Positions 16,450 to 25,912 of a stretch of DNA of 64,000 nt are shown here, piece after piece (the stretch's first letter is position 1; each line of letters starts with the position of its first letter). The notes below the pieces were generated by a model. That model did not search any database, was not told where the DNA came from, and was given only the letters and a program-made list of their open reading frames with translations. The translations under genes and the position numbers were made by a program. The stretch is from Aminobacter niigataensis (lineage in GTDB: Bacteria; Pseudomonadota; Alphaproteobacteria; Rhizobiales; Rhizobiaceae): positions 1-64,000 of the forward strand of contig NZ_JACHOT010000008.1 in the NCBI RefSeq assembly GCF_014200015.1, written 5' to 3'.

Positions 16450-19400
16450 CTATTCCGCAGGTTCCACGCCGGTATAGGCGGCTTCCTCGAGCTCGCGCTT
16501 GAGGCGGCTTTCCTCAGCGACCTTCGGTGTGATGAAGCGGCCGAGCAGCAGGTAGGCCACCGGGGTCAGGAACAGCGTCGAGACGGTCGCCAGGCCAAGG
16601 CCGCCGACGATCACCCAGCCGAGCGCGATACGGGCCTCGGCTCCGGCGCCCTGCGCCAGCACCAGCGGCAGGCCGCCGAGCACGGTACAGATCATCGTCA
16701 TCAACACCGGCCGCAGGCGGATGCTCGCCGCATCCTCGATCGCCTGGCGGACGCCCATGCCGCGGTCGCGCAACTGGTTGGCGAACTCGACGACGAGGAT
16801 GCCGTTCTTGGCCATGACGCCGACAAGCAGCACCAGGCCGATCTGGCTGTAGGCGTTGAGCGACGTGCCGGTCAGGATCAGCGCGAAGACGGCGCAGGCC
16901 AGCCCCAGCGGCACGGTCGCCATGATGATGATCGCCGAGACGAAGCTCTCGAACTGTGCCGCCAGAACCAGCAGGATGATGACGATGGCAAAGCCGAAGA
17001 TCGTCAGCATGCTGCCGCTGGTCTCGTTCAGCGTGGCGGCCTCGGCGAGCGGCAGCAGGCGGCTGCCGGCAGGCAGCACGGGAGCCGCGATTTCCTCGAC
17101 ACGCGTCAGCGCGTCGCCGAGCGCGAAATCGTCGGCCAGGCTCGCGGTGATGGCGATCGAGCGCTGCTGCTGTTCGCGCGACAGCGACGGCGCCACGGCG
17201 CGTTCGCTGAGCGAGGCGATGGTCGAGACCGGTACGAAGCGTCCGTCGCTTGCCCGGATGAAGATGTTTTCGAGATCGGTTGAATCGTTGATCGGGTTTG
17301 TGGTCGAGACCAGCTTCACGTCGTAGCTGCGGTCCTCGATGAAGACGCTGGCGATCTTGCGGCCGTCGAGCATCGCCTGCAGCGCCGGCGACAGCCCGTT
17401 GATGTCGATGCCCAGGTCGGAGGCACGGTCGCGGTCGACGGTGACAAAGAGCTGCGGCTGGTTGGCGTCGGTGGAGAGGCGCGGCTGGCGGAAGCGCGGG
17501 TCCTTCTCCATCTCGGCCAGCACCTTGGCGGCGGCGACGCCGAGATCGGCATAGCTGTTGCCGACAAGAGCAAATTGCAGGCCGTTGCCGGCGCCGCGGA
17601 TGCCCAGGCTGTTGGGCTGGCCGACGGTGGTGCGCACGCCCGGCACATCGCGGGTCCGCGCCAGGATGTCGGCGGCGATCTGCTGCTGGGTGCGTTCGCG
17701 CTCGCTCCACGGCGCCAGTGACAGCACCATGAAGCCGCTGTTGTTGTTATTGCCCATGCCGGCGCTGACGAAGGTGCTCTCGATCTCACCCGACTTGCGC
17801 AGCGGCTCGATCAGCGCCTCGATGCGGCGTAGCTGCGAGGCGGTGTAGTCGAGGCTGACGCCCTGCGGGGCGGAGACACGCAGCATCACCATCGAGCGGT
17901 CTTCAGTGGGCGTCAGTTCCTGGCGCACATTGCCGAAGGCTAGGTAGGCGGCACCTGCAAACAGCACCGAAGCCAGGATGACCAGCCACGGTGCGTTGAG
18001 GCAGGCGCGCAGGCAGCGCGCGTAGACGGCGGCGAGCTTGGTGCCGAGCTTGCCGAGCGCGCCGCCATGGCTGTGCTCGATGCTCTTTTCGGTCAGCATG
18101 CGCGAGGCCAGCATCGGGCACAGCGACAGGGCCACCACCGACGACAGCAGCACCGCGATCGCCAGCACGAAGCCGAATTCGCGAAACAGGCCGCCGGTCT
18201 GGCCGGGCAGGAACGAGATCGGGATGAACACGGCGGCAAGCGTGGCCGTCGTCGCCACAACGGCGAAGAACACTTCCTGCGTGCCGAGCACGGCTGCGGC
18301 GCGCGGGCCCATGCCCTCGTTGCGGCGGCGGACGATGTTTTCGAGCACCACGATGGCGTCGTCTACGACAAGGCCGGTCGCCAGCACCAATGCCAGCAGC
18401 GTCAGGATGTTGACCGAGAAGCCGGCGAGATAGATGCCGGCGATGGTGCCGATCATCGCCACCGGCATGGCGAAGCCGGGGATCAGCGTCGCGCGCCAGT
18501 CCTGCAGGAAGACGTAGATGACCAGGAGCACGATGGTCACCGCAAGGATCAGCGCGATCTCGACTTCTTCGATGGCGCCCTTGACGAAGGTGGCGTCGTC
18601 GGAGGTGACGCGGATGGTCATGCCTTCGGGCAGGGTGGCCTGGATCTTTTCCGCTGCGGCCCGCACGCCCTGGGAGATGTCGAGCGTGCTCGACTGCGCC
18701 TGGCGCACGATGCCGATGCCGATGCCGGTCTTGCCGTCGGAGCGCAGCGAGGTCGAGCCGGGATCGCCGCCGAGCGTCACCGTCGCGACGTCGCCGAGCT
18801 TGGTCTTGCCGTTGATGATGATGCTTTCGAAGGCTTCGGGCGTGGTCACCGCAGCGCTTGCGCGCACGATGATGTCCTGGTTGCCGACGGTCAGCGAACC
18901 CGCTGGTGCGTCGAAGGAAACGCTCGCCAGCGCGTTGGAGATGTCGGCCAGCGTCAGGCCGAGGCTTGCCACCCTGGCCTGGTCGATGTCGACGCGGAAC
19001 ACCTTGGCGCGGTCGCCATAGGTCTGCACGTCGGCAACGCCGTCGACGGCGGCCAGCGCGTCGACGATCTGGTCCTCGACCAGGATCGTCATGTCCTCGA
19101 CCGGCATGGTGTCGGAGGTCACCGCCAGCCGCATCACCGCGTCGGCATTTGCGTCGGCCTTGACGATGCGCGGTGCGTCGGCGTCGTCGGGCAGCGTATT
19201 GGTCACCCGCCCGACAGCGTCGCGCATGTCGGAGGCGGCGACGTTGAGGTCGACGCCGTCGTTGAATTCAACGGTGACGCGGCTGTTGCCGTAGGACGAG
19301 CTCGACGAGATCGACTTGACGCCGGTGACGCGCGCCACCGCGCCTTCGACCACCGCCGTCACCTCGCGGTCGACGATTTCGGCTGCGGCATCGGAGTAGG

Positions 19401-19578
19401 AGGTCGAGACGGTGATGACCGGGCGGTCGACGTCGGGCAGTTCGCGCACTTCGACGCCGTAGAAGGCGGCAAGGCCAGCCACCACGATCAGCGTGTTGAT
19501 GACGAAGGCCAAAACCGGCCGGCGCACGAACAGCGCGGTGATGCCTTTCTCGGCGTTCTCATTGTGGACGGTGCTCAT
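16450..19578 (-). CDS. RND multidrug efflux permease (HAE1 family)
   Basis: A 1042-aa inner-membrane proton-driven RND pump. It starts with FVRRPVLAFVINTLIVVAGLAAFYGVEVRELPDVDRPVI (TM1 and start of the porter domain). The proton-relay aspartates appear in LALVLATGLVVDDAIVVLENIV, and the second-half repeat has the GVMAKNGILVVEFANQLRDRG signature. It exports drugs or other amphiphiles with the membrane fusion protein encoded just upstream in the operon (14 bp apart) and an outer-membrane channel not encoded here. The ATG at 19578 is chosen because it begins the conserved N-terminus; the open frame upstream overlaps the adaptor gene and is not real. Confidence 0.93.
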   Translation of the reverse strand: MSTVHNENAEKGITALFVRRPVLAFVINTLIVVAGLAAFYGVEVRELPDVDRPVITVSTSYSDAAAEIVDREVTAVVEGAVARVTGVKSISSSSSYGNSRVTVEFNDGVDLNVAASDMRDAVGRVTNTLPDDADAPRIVKADANADAVMRLAVTSDTMPVEDMTILVEDQIVDALAAVDGVADVQTYGDRAKVFRVDIDQARVASLGLTLADISNALASVSFDAPAGSLTVGNQDIIVRASAAVTTPEAFESIIINGKTKLGDVATVTLGGDPGSTSLRSDGKTGIGIGIVRQAQSSTLDISQGVRAAAEKIQATLPEGMTIRVTSDDATFVKGAIEEVEIALILAVTIVLLVIYVFLQDWRATLIPGFAMPVAMIGTIAGIYLAGFSVNILTLLALVLATGLVVDDAIVVLENIVRRRNEGMGPRAAAVLGTQEVFFAVVATTATLAAVFIPISFLPGQTGGLFREFGFVLAIAVLLSSVVALSLCPMLASRMLTEKSIEHSHGGALGKLGTKLAAVYARCLRACLNAPWLVILASVLFAGAAYLAFGNVRQELTPTEDRSMVMLRVSAPQGVSLDYTASQLRRIEALIEPLRKSGEIESTFVSAGMGNNNNSGFMVLSLAPWSERERTQQQIAADILARTRDVPGVRTTVGQPNSLGIRGAGNGLQFALVGNSYADLGVAAAKVLAEMEKDPRFRQPRLSTDANQPQLFVTVDRDRASDLGIDINGLSPALQAMLDGRKIASVFIEDRSYDVKLVSTTNPINDSTDLENIFIRASDGRFVPVSTIASLSERAVAPSLSREQQQRSIAITASLADDFALGDALTRVEEIAAPVLPAGSRLLPLAEAATLNETSGSMLTIFGFAIVIILLVLAAQFESFVSAIIIMATVPLGLACAVFALILTGTSLNAYSQIGLVLLVGVMAKNGILVVEFANQLRDRGMGVRQAIEDAASIRLRPVLMTMICTVLGGLPLVLAQGAGAEARIALGWVIVGGLGLATVSTLFLTPVAYLLLGRFITPKVAEESRLKRELEEAAYTGVEPAE

Positions 19579-19592
19579 CGGCCGCGCTCCGC

Positions 19593-20747
19593 TCAGGAGC
19601 CGCTGCGCGTGGCAGCTTCGCTGCCGGCGATGAGAAGTTCGGCGCCCTCGCGGACGGTGTGGATGCCTTCGGTGACGACCTGGTCGCCCGGCACCAGCGC
19701 TGCCTCGACCAGCACGCTGTCGGTGTTGCGCTGGATGATGCGAACCGGCACACGCTTGGCCTTGCCGCCGGCCAGCGCCCAGACGAAGGCGCCGTCGCCG
19801 CCCCACTGGATCGCCAGCGGATCGACGGAGGGGAAGGTGTCGCCGGGAAACTGCATGACGACCTGGAACGACATGCCGGCCCGCAGCAGGTCGCCGTCAT
19901 TGTCGAGACGGGCCTGGATGCGCAGCGTCCGGCTCTGCTCTTCGAGCCTGTTGTCCACGGCGCTGACCACGCCGTTGAAGACCTGGCCCGGGCGCGCGAC
20001 CGAATTGGCGGTCAGCGGCGCGCCGACCGCGATCAGCCCGGTGAAGCGCTCAGGCACCCAGAAGTCGACGATGATGCGCGAGCGGTCGTCGATGGTGGCG
20101 ATCGTCGTCTGGCTGGTGACGTAGTTGCCGGCCTCGACCGGCAGGATTCCGACAATGCCGGCGATGGGAGCCGTGATGGTGCGGCGGTCGAGTGCAAGGG
20201 CCGCGTCGCGTACGGCGAGGCGGGCGTTCTCGACGGCGAGTTCAGCCTCCTTGAGCTGGACGTTCGTCGCAGTGTTGGTGGCGCGCAATGCCTTGATGCG
20301 CTCCAGCGAGGCCTCGGCGTCGCCCTGTGCGATGCGGGCGCGCTCGAGCGCGATTTCTTCGGAATCGGCATCGAGCCTGGCCACGACCCCGCCGGCCTCG
20401 ATCTTCTCGCCGGCCTCGACCGCGATCTCGGTCAGGCGGCCGGAGGCGTAAGGATTGATCACCACGGAGTTCAGCGCGCGGCCGGTGCCGATCGCCGACA
20501 GCCGGTCGTTGATGGTGCCTGTGGTTACCGGCTGTGTGACGACGGGAGTCTGCGCCTGCCCGCCACGGCCGCCGCCCTGGCGGCCATTGCCGCCGCTCGC
20601 CTGCTCGGCCTTTTCCGTCGCGGCCCGCGCCCAGTCGATGCCCCAGCTGGCCAGCACGTCGCGCGAACCCGGGACGAACAGCACCCAGCCGGCGGCTGCG
20701 GCGAGCACAATGACGGTTGCCAAGACAATCTGCTTCCAGGCGGCCAT
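19593..20747 (-). CDS. RND efflux periplasmic adaptor (membrane fusion protein)
   Basis: A 384-aa HlyD/AcrA-type adaptor. It has an N-terminal membrane anchor (IVLATVIVLAAAAGWVLF), then a Gly/Gln-rich linker (GGNGRQGGGRGGQAQ). The lipoyl half-motifs follow, with GRLTEIAVEAGEKIEAGGVVARLD and ITAPIAGIVGILPVEAGNYV flanking a coiled coil of about residues 140-190, and then the beta-barrel (IIVDFWVPERFTGLIAVG). It links the RND pump to an outer-membrane channel. The ATG at 20747 has GGAG 8 bases upstream; an ATG at 20789 is an alternative. It is the first gene of the two-gene efflux operon; no repressor gene is adjacent. Confidence 0.92.
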   Translation of the reverse strand: MAAWKQIVLATVIVLAAAAGWVLFVPGSRDVLASWGIDWARAATEKAEQASGGNGRQGGGRGGQAQTPVVTQPVTTGTINDRLSAIGTGRALNSVVINPYASGRLTEIAVEAGEKIEAGGVVARLDADSEEIALERARIAQGDAEASLERIKALRATNTATNVQLKEAELAVENARLAVRDAALALDRRTITAPIAGIVGILPVEAGNYVTSQTTIATIDDRSRIIVDFWVPERFTGLIAVGAPLTANSVARPGQVFNGVVSAVDNRLEEQSRTLRIQARLDNDGDLLRAGMSFQVVMQFPGDTFPSVDPLAIQWGGDGAFVWALAGGKAKRVPVRIIQRNTDSVLVEAALVPGDQVVTEGIHTVREGAELLIAGSEAATRSGS

Positions 20748-20969
20748 GCGTACTCCGGTCTGCTGCGTTTCGTTCCGCTTTGGGAACACGTGGCGTTTCG
20801 ATCGTTGCGCTCGGCGCAGCCTTCGCTGCGCGGCGCATACAAAATCGCTCTTCGGCGTCAGGCCTGTTCAGCCGCGTATCATAGCCTAGTTCGATAGCGG
20901 AGACTTATGGCAATTCTCCAACTGCCGCACATTAAATCTGCGTAATCTTTGCAGGATTGGCGCTCGGCC

Positions 20970-21797
20970 TCAGCGCAGATCCTCGATCGCGCGGATGCGC
21001 TTGGCACCCTCGGTTTCGAGCTTTCGCGTCAGCGCGCCGATCAGCGTTTCGGCGGCGACGAACAGGGCCGCAGATGAGTCCCAGGCCGAAGGCACGGCGG
21101 TACGGCCGGCGACGACATGGCGGGCAAAGCGCGCGATCGGCGACAGCCACTGGTCGGTGAACAGGATGATGGTCGTGCCCCTGTTGTGCGCCTTCTCGGC
21201 CAGGCGGATCAGGCTGTCCTGATAGCGGCGGATGTCGAAGATCAGCAGCGTGTCGCGCTTGCCCATGTCGATCAGCCGGTCGCGCCACAGGCTTTCCTGT
21301 CCGACGAGATGGCTGACATTCGGCCGGATCAGGTTGAGGTGGGCGGCCATGTAGCGCGCCAAGGGATCGGTGAAGCGACCGCCGACCAGGTAGACATGCG
21401 CCTTCGGATTGGCGAGCTGGGCGACGATATCGGTCAGTTGCCGATCCGAAATATGCCGGAAGGTCTCGCGGATGTTTTCGAGCACGGCTTCGAGGATCGG
21501 TGCGGTCGAGGCGGGCAGGGGCGACTGCGTCGCCGTCGTGCGCGAGGCCGGAGACTGCAACTGCGCTGCCAATTCGTCCTGCAGGGCCGACTGGAACTCG
21601 GGATAGTTCTGGAAGCCGAGCCGGGCGACGAACCGCAGGATCGTCGGCGACGAGACGCCCGCCTGCTGGGAAAATTCCGCCACCGTCTTGAGCCCGATCA
21701 GCGGGTAGGAGGCGATCAGGGTCTGCGCCGCGCGGCGCTCGCCGGCGGGCATGGTGTCGATCCTTTCAGTGATCAGTTCGGCAACGCTCGAAACCAT
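20970..21797 (-). CDS. MurR/RpiR family transcriptional regulator
   Basis: A 275-aa regulator with an N-terminal RpiR helix-turn-helix (about residues 18-70: GERRAAQTLIASYPLIGLKTVAEFSQQAGVSSPTILRFVARLGFQNYPEFQ) and a C-terminal SIS domain (about 120-260: VYLVGGRFTDPLARYMAAHL, DTLLIFDIRRYQDSLIRLAEKAHNRG). SIS domains of this family sense phosphosugars or related small metabolites. The ATG at 21797 has GGGGAG upstream. It is divergent from the amidohydrolase-permease-ligase operon across 169 bp containing a promoter and an inverted repeat, so it is the obvious regulator of that operon. Confidence 0.88.
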   Translation of the reverse strand: MVSSVAELITERIDTMPAGERRAAQTLIASYPLIGLKTVAEFSQQAGVSSPTILRFVARLGFQNYPEFQSALQDELAAQLQSPASRTTATQSPLPASTAPILEAVLENIRETFRHISDRQLTDIVAQLANPKAHVYLVGGRFTDPLARYMAAHLNLIRPNVSHLVGQESLWRDRLIDMGKRDTLLIFDIRRYQDSLIRLAEKAHNRGTTIILFTDQWLSPIARFARHVVAGRTAVPSAWDSSAALFVAAETLIGALTRKLETEGAKRIRAIEDLR

Positions 21798-21876
21798 TCG
21801 TCTCCCCGTCTCGGTCCTGCACCGCTCGCCCTGTTCTGGCACAGCGCTCAGTCCGGTGCATGCCTTCAAATGGCAT

Positions 21877-21914
21877 TTGACAAACTCTCATGATGTGTAT
21901 GAAATCATCCATAC
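21877..21914 (+). promoter_or_regulatory. Promoter and operator candidate in the RpiR/amidohydrolase divergent region
   Basis: TTGACA (21877-21882) is followed 15 bp later by TATGAA (21898-21903), a plausible sigma-70 promoter for the plus-strand operon. The -10 region lies within the inverted repeat GTATG-N8-CATAC (21897-21914), which could be the site for the divergent RpiR regulator. Confidence 0.45.
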
Positions 21915-21966
21915 GGGCGCAATGAACAAAAATACGTAACATACGATACGCCCTGGGGATGAAAGA

Positions 21967-22788
21967 ATGGGAACAGCGAAGGTAGCCGCGCGCGCCATTT
22001 CGAATGCTGTCCGGGTGACAAACCGGGACGGGCGCAGCCCCTACGTCATCCTTTGCGACCACGCCTCCAACCATTTGCCCGCGAGCGTCGGCCCGCTCGG
22101 CCTCGATGCATCGGAAATGCTGCGCCACATCGCCTGGGATCCGGGCGCGCTGCCGGTGTCGCGGCGCATGGCCGAGGGCCTCGACGCGACGCTGGTCGAG
22201 TCCTGCGTCTCTCGCCTCGCCATCGACTGCAACCGTCCGATCGGCGCCCCCGACCTGATCCCCGAGATCAGCGAGACCACCGTCATCCCCGGCAACGCAG
22301 GGCTTTCGGCCACTCAGCGCGAGGCGCGAATCGCGCTATCATGGCAGCCGTTCCACGAAGCGATCGACGAGATTGTTTCGGAGCGGCGCCGCGAAGGGCG
22401 GGAGACGAGACTGGTGTCTGTCCATTCCTTCACTCCGGTCTACAAGGGCGTTTCGCGCCCCTGGCACATTGGCATCATCCATGACGAGGACGCCCGGCTC
22501 GCCGCGCCGCTGGTCGCGGCGCTGCAGCAACTCGCCGGCGTCACCGTCGGCGTCAACGAGCCGTACTCGCCGGCCGACCGCGTCTACTTCACGCTGGAAC
22601 ACCACGGCAGGTCGCGCGGCCTGGCGTGCGCGATGATCGAAATCCGCAACGACGAAATTTCGGCGCAGGCCGGGCAGCGGAAATGGGCGGATCTGCTCAC
22701 GGGCATCTTTGCCGAACTCGAACCCGAAGCGGGCGAAGCTGTCCCATTCGGGTCGGGCAGCGGTCGCGCAGCGCAGACAAAGGCATAA
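21967..22788 (+). CDS. N-formylglutamate amidohydrolase family protein
   Basis: A 273-aa member of the N-formylglutamate amidohydrolase (FGase, HutG-like) family. The zinc-enzyme motifs are VILCDHASNHLP near the start, DCNRPIGAP, LVSVHSFTPVYKG and AMIEIRNDEI. Classical members split N-formylglutamate to glutamate and formate. Here no hut gene is near; the gene instead precedes a permease and a glutamine-synthetase-like ligase. A more fitting role may be hydrolysis of a gamma-glutamyl amide to free glutamate. That substrate is inference; family membership is well supported. It starts 53 bp after the end of the operator region and is 19 bp ahead of the permease. Confidence 0.85.
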   Translation: MGTAKVAARAISNAVRVTNRDGRSPYVILCDHASNHLPASVGPLGLDASEMLRHIAWDPGALPVSRRMAEGLDATLVESCVSRLAIDCNRPIGAPDLIPEISETTVIPGNAGLSATQREARIALSWQPFHEAIDEIVSERRREGRETRLVSVHSFTPVYKGVSRPWHIGIIHDEDARLAAPLVAALQQLAGVTVGVNEPYSPADRVYFTLEHHGRSRGLACAMIEIRNDEISAQAGQRKWADLLTGIFAELEPEAGEAVPFGSGSGRAAQTKA

Positions 22789-22807
22789 CAACAAGGGGAC
22801 ATTCAAA

Positions 22808-24367
22808 ATGACATCGCCTGGTTATTCCGATCACGACAAGAGCGAGGACGTCAAAGTCCTGCACAGCATGGGCTATGCCCAGGAACTCGAACGGAGAATG
22901 AGCCAGTTCTCCAATTTCGCCGTTTCCTTCTCCATCATCTGCATCCTGTCCGGCGGCATCAACTCGCTGGCGCAGGCCACCTCCGGTGCCGGCGGCGCGG
23001 CGATCGGCATCGGCTGGCCGCTGGGCTGCTTCGTGTCGCTGGTCTTCGCCGTCGCCATGGCCCAGATCAGCTCGGCCTATCCGACGGCCGGCGGCCTCTA
23101 TCACTGGGGTTCGATCCTCGGCAACCGCTTCACCGGCTGGCTGACCGCCTGGTTCAACCTGCTCGGCCTCGTCACCGTGCTCGGCGCCATCAATGTCGGC
23201 ACCTACTACTTCTTCATGGGCGCCTTCGGCACGACCTATCTCGGGCTCGAAGACACCACCACCACGCGCATCATCTTCCTGGCCATCATCACCGGCCTGC
23301 AGGCGCTGGTGAACCACATGGGCATCGGCCTCACGGCCAGGCTGACCGACTTCTCCGGCTACCTGATCTTCGCAACCGCGATTGCGCTGGCACTGGTCTG
23401 CCTGGCAGCCGCCGACAGCTACGAGATCTCCAGGCTGTTTACCTTCGCCAACTATTCGGGCGAAGCGGGTGGCAATGTCTGGCCTGCCAACTCGTCGATG
23501 TGGGTGTTCATGCTCGGCCTGCTGCTGCCGATCTACACCATCACCGGCTACGACGCCTCGGCGCACACTTCTGAGGAAACGCTGAAGGCCGCACATTCGG
23601 TGCCGCGCGCCATGGTCGGCTCAGTGCTGTGGTCGGCATTGTTCGGCTACATCATGCTGTGCTCGTTCGTGCTGATGCTGCCGAGCATGGACGAAGCCGC
23701 CAAGCAGGGCTGGAACGTGTTCTTCTGGGGCATGGAACAGCAGGTCAATCCGGTGGTGAAGGACATCCTGTACCTTGCCATCTTCGTCGCCCAGTGGCTT
23801 TGCGGCCTGGCGACGGTGACGTCGGTGTCGCGCATGATCTTCGCCTTCTCGCGTGACGGCGGCCTGCCGGGCTCGAAGGCACTGGCCAAGGTCAGCCCGA
23901 CCTACCGCACGCCTGTCGCGGCAATCTGGACCGGCTCGATCCTGGCCGTGCTGTTCGTCTGGGGTTCGTCGCTGGTCTCCATCGGCGAGACGCCGGTCTA
24001 CACCATCGTCGTCGCCTGCACGGTCATCTTCCTGTTCTTCTCCTTCACCATTCCGATCGCGCTTGGCCTGATGGCCTGGGGCACTTCGAAGTGGGACAAG
24101 ATGGGTCCGTGGGATCTCGGCGAAGGTACCTTCAAGCTGTTTGCGGTGCTGTCGATCATCGCCATGGTGCTGATCTTCGTGCTCGGCATCCAGCCGCCGA
24201 ACGACTGGGCGCTCTACATCACCGTCGGCTTCCTGGTCGTTACCGGCATCGTCTGGTTCGTGTTCGAGCGCGGCCGCTTCCAGGGCCCGCCGATCGGCGA
24301 CGAGGTGGCCAAGCGTGCCGCCGAGATCGCTGCGGCCGAGCGCGCCGTGGGCGAAACCGGACACTGA
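22808..24367 (+). CDS. APC superfamily amino acid/amine permease
   Basis: A 519-aa inner-membrane transporter with about 12 hydrophobic spans. It begins DVKVLHSMGYAQELERRMSQFSNFAVSFSIICILSGGINS, the typical start of the amino acid/choline/GABA (ACT) branch of APC transporters. It continues with AYPTAGGLYHWGSILGNRFTGWLTAWFN and the TGYDASAHTSEETLKAAHSVPRAM signature. Members take up GABA, choline-like amines or ethanolamine. Given the following gamma-glutamyl ligase-like gene and alcohol/aldehyde dehydrogenases, import of an amino alcohol such as ethanolamine is my preferred guess, not shown directly by sequence. Confidence 0.9.
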   Translation: MTSPGYSDHDKSEDVKVLHSMGYAQELERRMSQFSNFAVSFSIICILSGGINSLAQATSGAGGAAIGIGWPLGCFVSLVFAVAMAQISSAYPTAGGLYHWGSILGNRFTGWLTAWFNLLGLVTVLGAINVGTYYFFMGAFGTTYLGLEDTTTTRIIFLAIITGLQALVNHMGIGLTARLTDFSGYLIFATAIALALVCLAAADSYEISRLFTFANYSGEAGGNVWPANSSMWVFMLGLLLPIYTITGYDASAHTSEETLKAAHSVPRAMVGSVLWSALFGYIMLCSFVLMLPSMDEAAKQGWNVFFWGMEQQVNPVVKDILYLAIFVAQWLCGLATVTSVSRMIFAFSRDGGLPGSKALAKVSPTYRTPVAAIWTGSILAVLFVWGSSLVSIGETPVYTIVVACTVIFLFFSFTIPIALGLMAWGTSKWDKMGPWDLGEGTFKLFAVLSIIAMVLIFVLGIQPPNDWALYITVGFLVVTGIVWFVFERGRFQGPPIGDEVAKRAAEIAAAERAVGETGH

Positions 24368-24383
24368 CAGTCCTCGACATGGC

Positions 24384-24408
24384 CGTGGCCGGCCAAGCGC
24401 CGGCCACG
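24384..24408 (+). other. Stem-loop between permease and glutamine-synthetase-like gene
   Basis: CGTGGCCGGC (24384-24393) and GCCGGCCACG (24399-24408) form a perfect 10-bp stem with a 5-nt loop. No T-tract follows, so it is more likely an mRNA-stability or attenuation element than a terminator. Confidence 0.5.
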
Positions 24409-24471
24409 TCTCGTTTCACCATCTCGATCATCCCGAAAACCTGAAGCGGCATCGCCCGGAGCGGAACAAAA

Positions 24472-25842
24472 ATGGCTGGAAATCTTACTTTCGATCAGTT
24501 GAAGAAGGCTGTTGCCTCGGGCGAGATCGACACGGTCCTCGCCTGTGCCGTCGACATGCAGGGCCGTCTGGTCGGCAAGCGCTTCCTGGCCAAGTACTTC
24601 GTCGAATCCGCCTACGACGAGACGCATGGCTGCAACTACCTGCTGGCCAACGACATCGATATGGAGCCGGTGCCCGGCTACAAGGCGGCAAGCTGGTCGA
24701 AAGGCTATGGCGACTTCGTCATGAAGCCCGACCTCAACACGATCCGAAACGTGCCTTGGCTCGAAAAGACGGCGCTGCTGCTCTGCGACCTGCAGGATCA
24801 CCATACACATGAGGACCTGCCGCATTCGCCGCGCGGGATCCTGCGCAAGCAGGTCAAGCGGCTGCAGGAGCGCGGCTATCTCGCCTATTTCGCATCCGAG
24901 CTCGAATTCTACCTGTTCTCCGAAACCTACGATTCGGCCCGCGCCAAGCACTGGCAGAACCTCGACACAGCATCGCCCTATATCGGGGACTACCTGATCG
25001 GCATCACCACCAAGGAAGAGGGCGTCATGCGCCGGCTTCGCAACGAGATGGAAGCCGCGGGCATTCCGATCGAGAATTCCAAGGGCGAGTGGGGCCCGGG
25101 CCAGGAAGAGATCAACGTCCGCTACGCCGAAGTGCTGGAAATGGCCGACCGGCACGTCATCCTGAAGAACGGCGCCAAGGAGATCGCTGCTAGCGAAGGC
25201 AAGTCGATCAGCTTCATGTCCAAATACAATTACGGCCTCGCCGGCAACTCCAGTCACATCCACAATTCGCTGTGGAGCGCCGACGGCAAGACGCCGCTGT
25301 TCTTCGACAAGGGTGCGGAGTGGACGCTGTCCAAGCTCGGCCAGCAATGGGCCGCAGGCCAGCTCAAATACGCCAAGGAGTTCACCTGGTTCCTGGCGCC
25401 CTACATCAACTCCTACAAGCGCTTCCAGGCCGGCACGTTCGCGCCGACCAAGATCATGTGGAGCGAGGACAACCGCACCGCCGGCTTCCGCCTGTGCGGC
25501 GAGGGCACCAAGGGCATCCGCATGGAGTGCCGCATCGGCGGCGCCGACCTGAACCCGTATCTCGCCTTTGCCGCTCTGATTGCCGCCGGCCTCGCCGGCA
25601 TCGACGAGAAGCTCGAGCTGCAGAAGCCGTTTGTCGGCGATGCCTATCAGGCGGCCAGCCTGCCCGAAATTCCGAAGACCCTGCGCGATGCCACCGAGAC
25701 CCTGGCATCGTCGAAGATGCTGATCGAGGCGCTGGGGGAGGACGTCGTCGAGCACTACGTCCACACCGCGCGCTGGGAGCAGTTCGAATACGACCGCCGC
25801 ATCACCGACTGGGAATTGCACCGTGGTTTCGAGCGGTACTAA
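24472..25842 (+). CDS. Glutamine synthetase family protein, probable gamma-glutamylamine ligase
   Basis: A 456-aa enzyme with the GS fold. The metal-binding ELEF glutamates are near residue 145, EWGPGQEEIN holds the second metal site, and GLAGNSSHIHNSLW contains the ATP-binding histidine. MECRIGGADLNPYLAFAALIAAG forms the last conserved strand. The ammonium-site Asp-Ser signature of true glutamine synthetases is replaced by CAVDMQGRLVGKRF, as in gamma-glutamylmethylamide and gamma-glutamylpolyamine synthetases (GmaS, PuuA). It likely ligates glutamate to an amine using ATP. Neighbouring ALDH and iron ADH fit an alkanolamine substrate, as for Streptomyces GlnA4. Methylamine or a polyamine remain possible. 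Confidence 0.85.
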   Translation: MAGNLTFDQLKKAVASGEIDTVLACAVDMQGRLVGKRFLAKYFVESAYDETHGCNYLLANDIDMEPVPGYKAASWSKGYGDFVMKPDLNTIRNVPWLEKTALLLCDLQDHHTHEDLPHSPRGILRKQVKRLQERGYLAYFASELEFYLFSETYDSARAKHWQNLDTASPYIGDYLIGITTKEEGVMRRLRNEMEAAGIPIENSKGEWGPGQEEINVRYAEVLEMADRHVILKNGAKEIAASEGKSISFMSKYNYGLAGNSSHIHNSLWSADGKTPLFFDKGAEWTLSKLGQQWAAGQLKYAKEFTWFLAPYINSYKRFQAGTFAPTKIMWSEDNRTAGFRLCGEGTKGIRMECRIGGADLNPYLAFAALIAAGLAGIDEKLELQKPFVGDAYQAASLPEIPKTLRDATETLASSKMLIEALGEDVVEHYVHTARWEQFEYDRRITDWELHRGFERY

Positions 25843-25912
25843 AGTCATCACCACCCACTGACACCCTCCGGCCGATGGCCAGAGGGACTTGAATACTGGA
25901 AGGACCAAAAAA

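Noticed and set aside
21967-22788. Histidine utilisation (hutG) assignment for the FGase gene.
   Set aside because: The family fits, but no hutH, hutU or hutI is near and the operon partners point to amine metabolism, so the gene symbol was left empty.
24472-25842. Primary glutamine synthetase (glnA).
   Set aside because: The ammonium-site signature is missing and the context is amine catabolism; gamma-glutamylamine ligase fits better.
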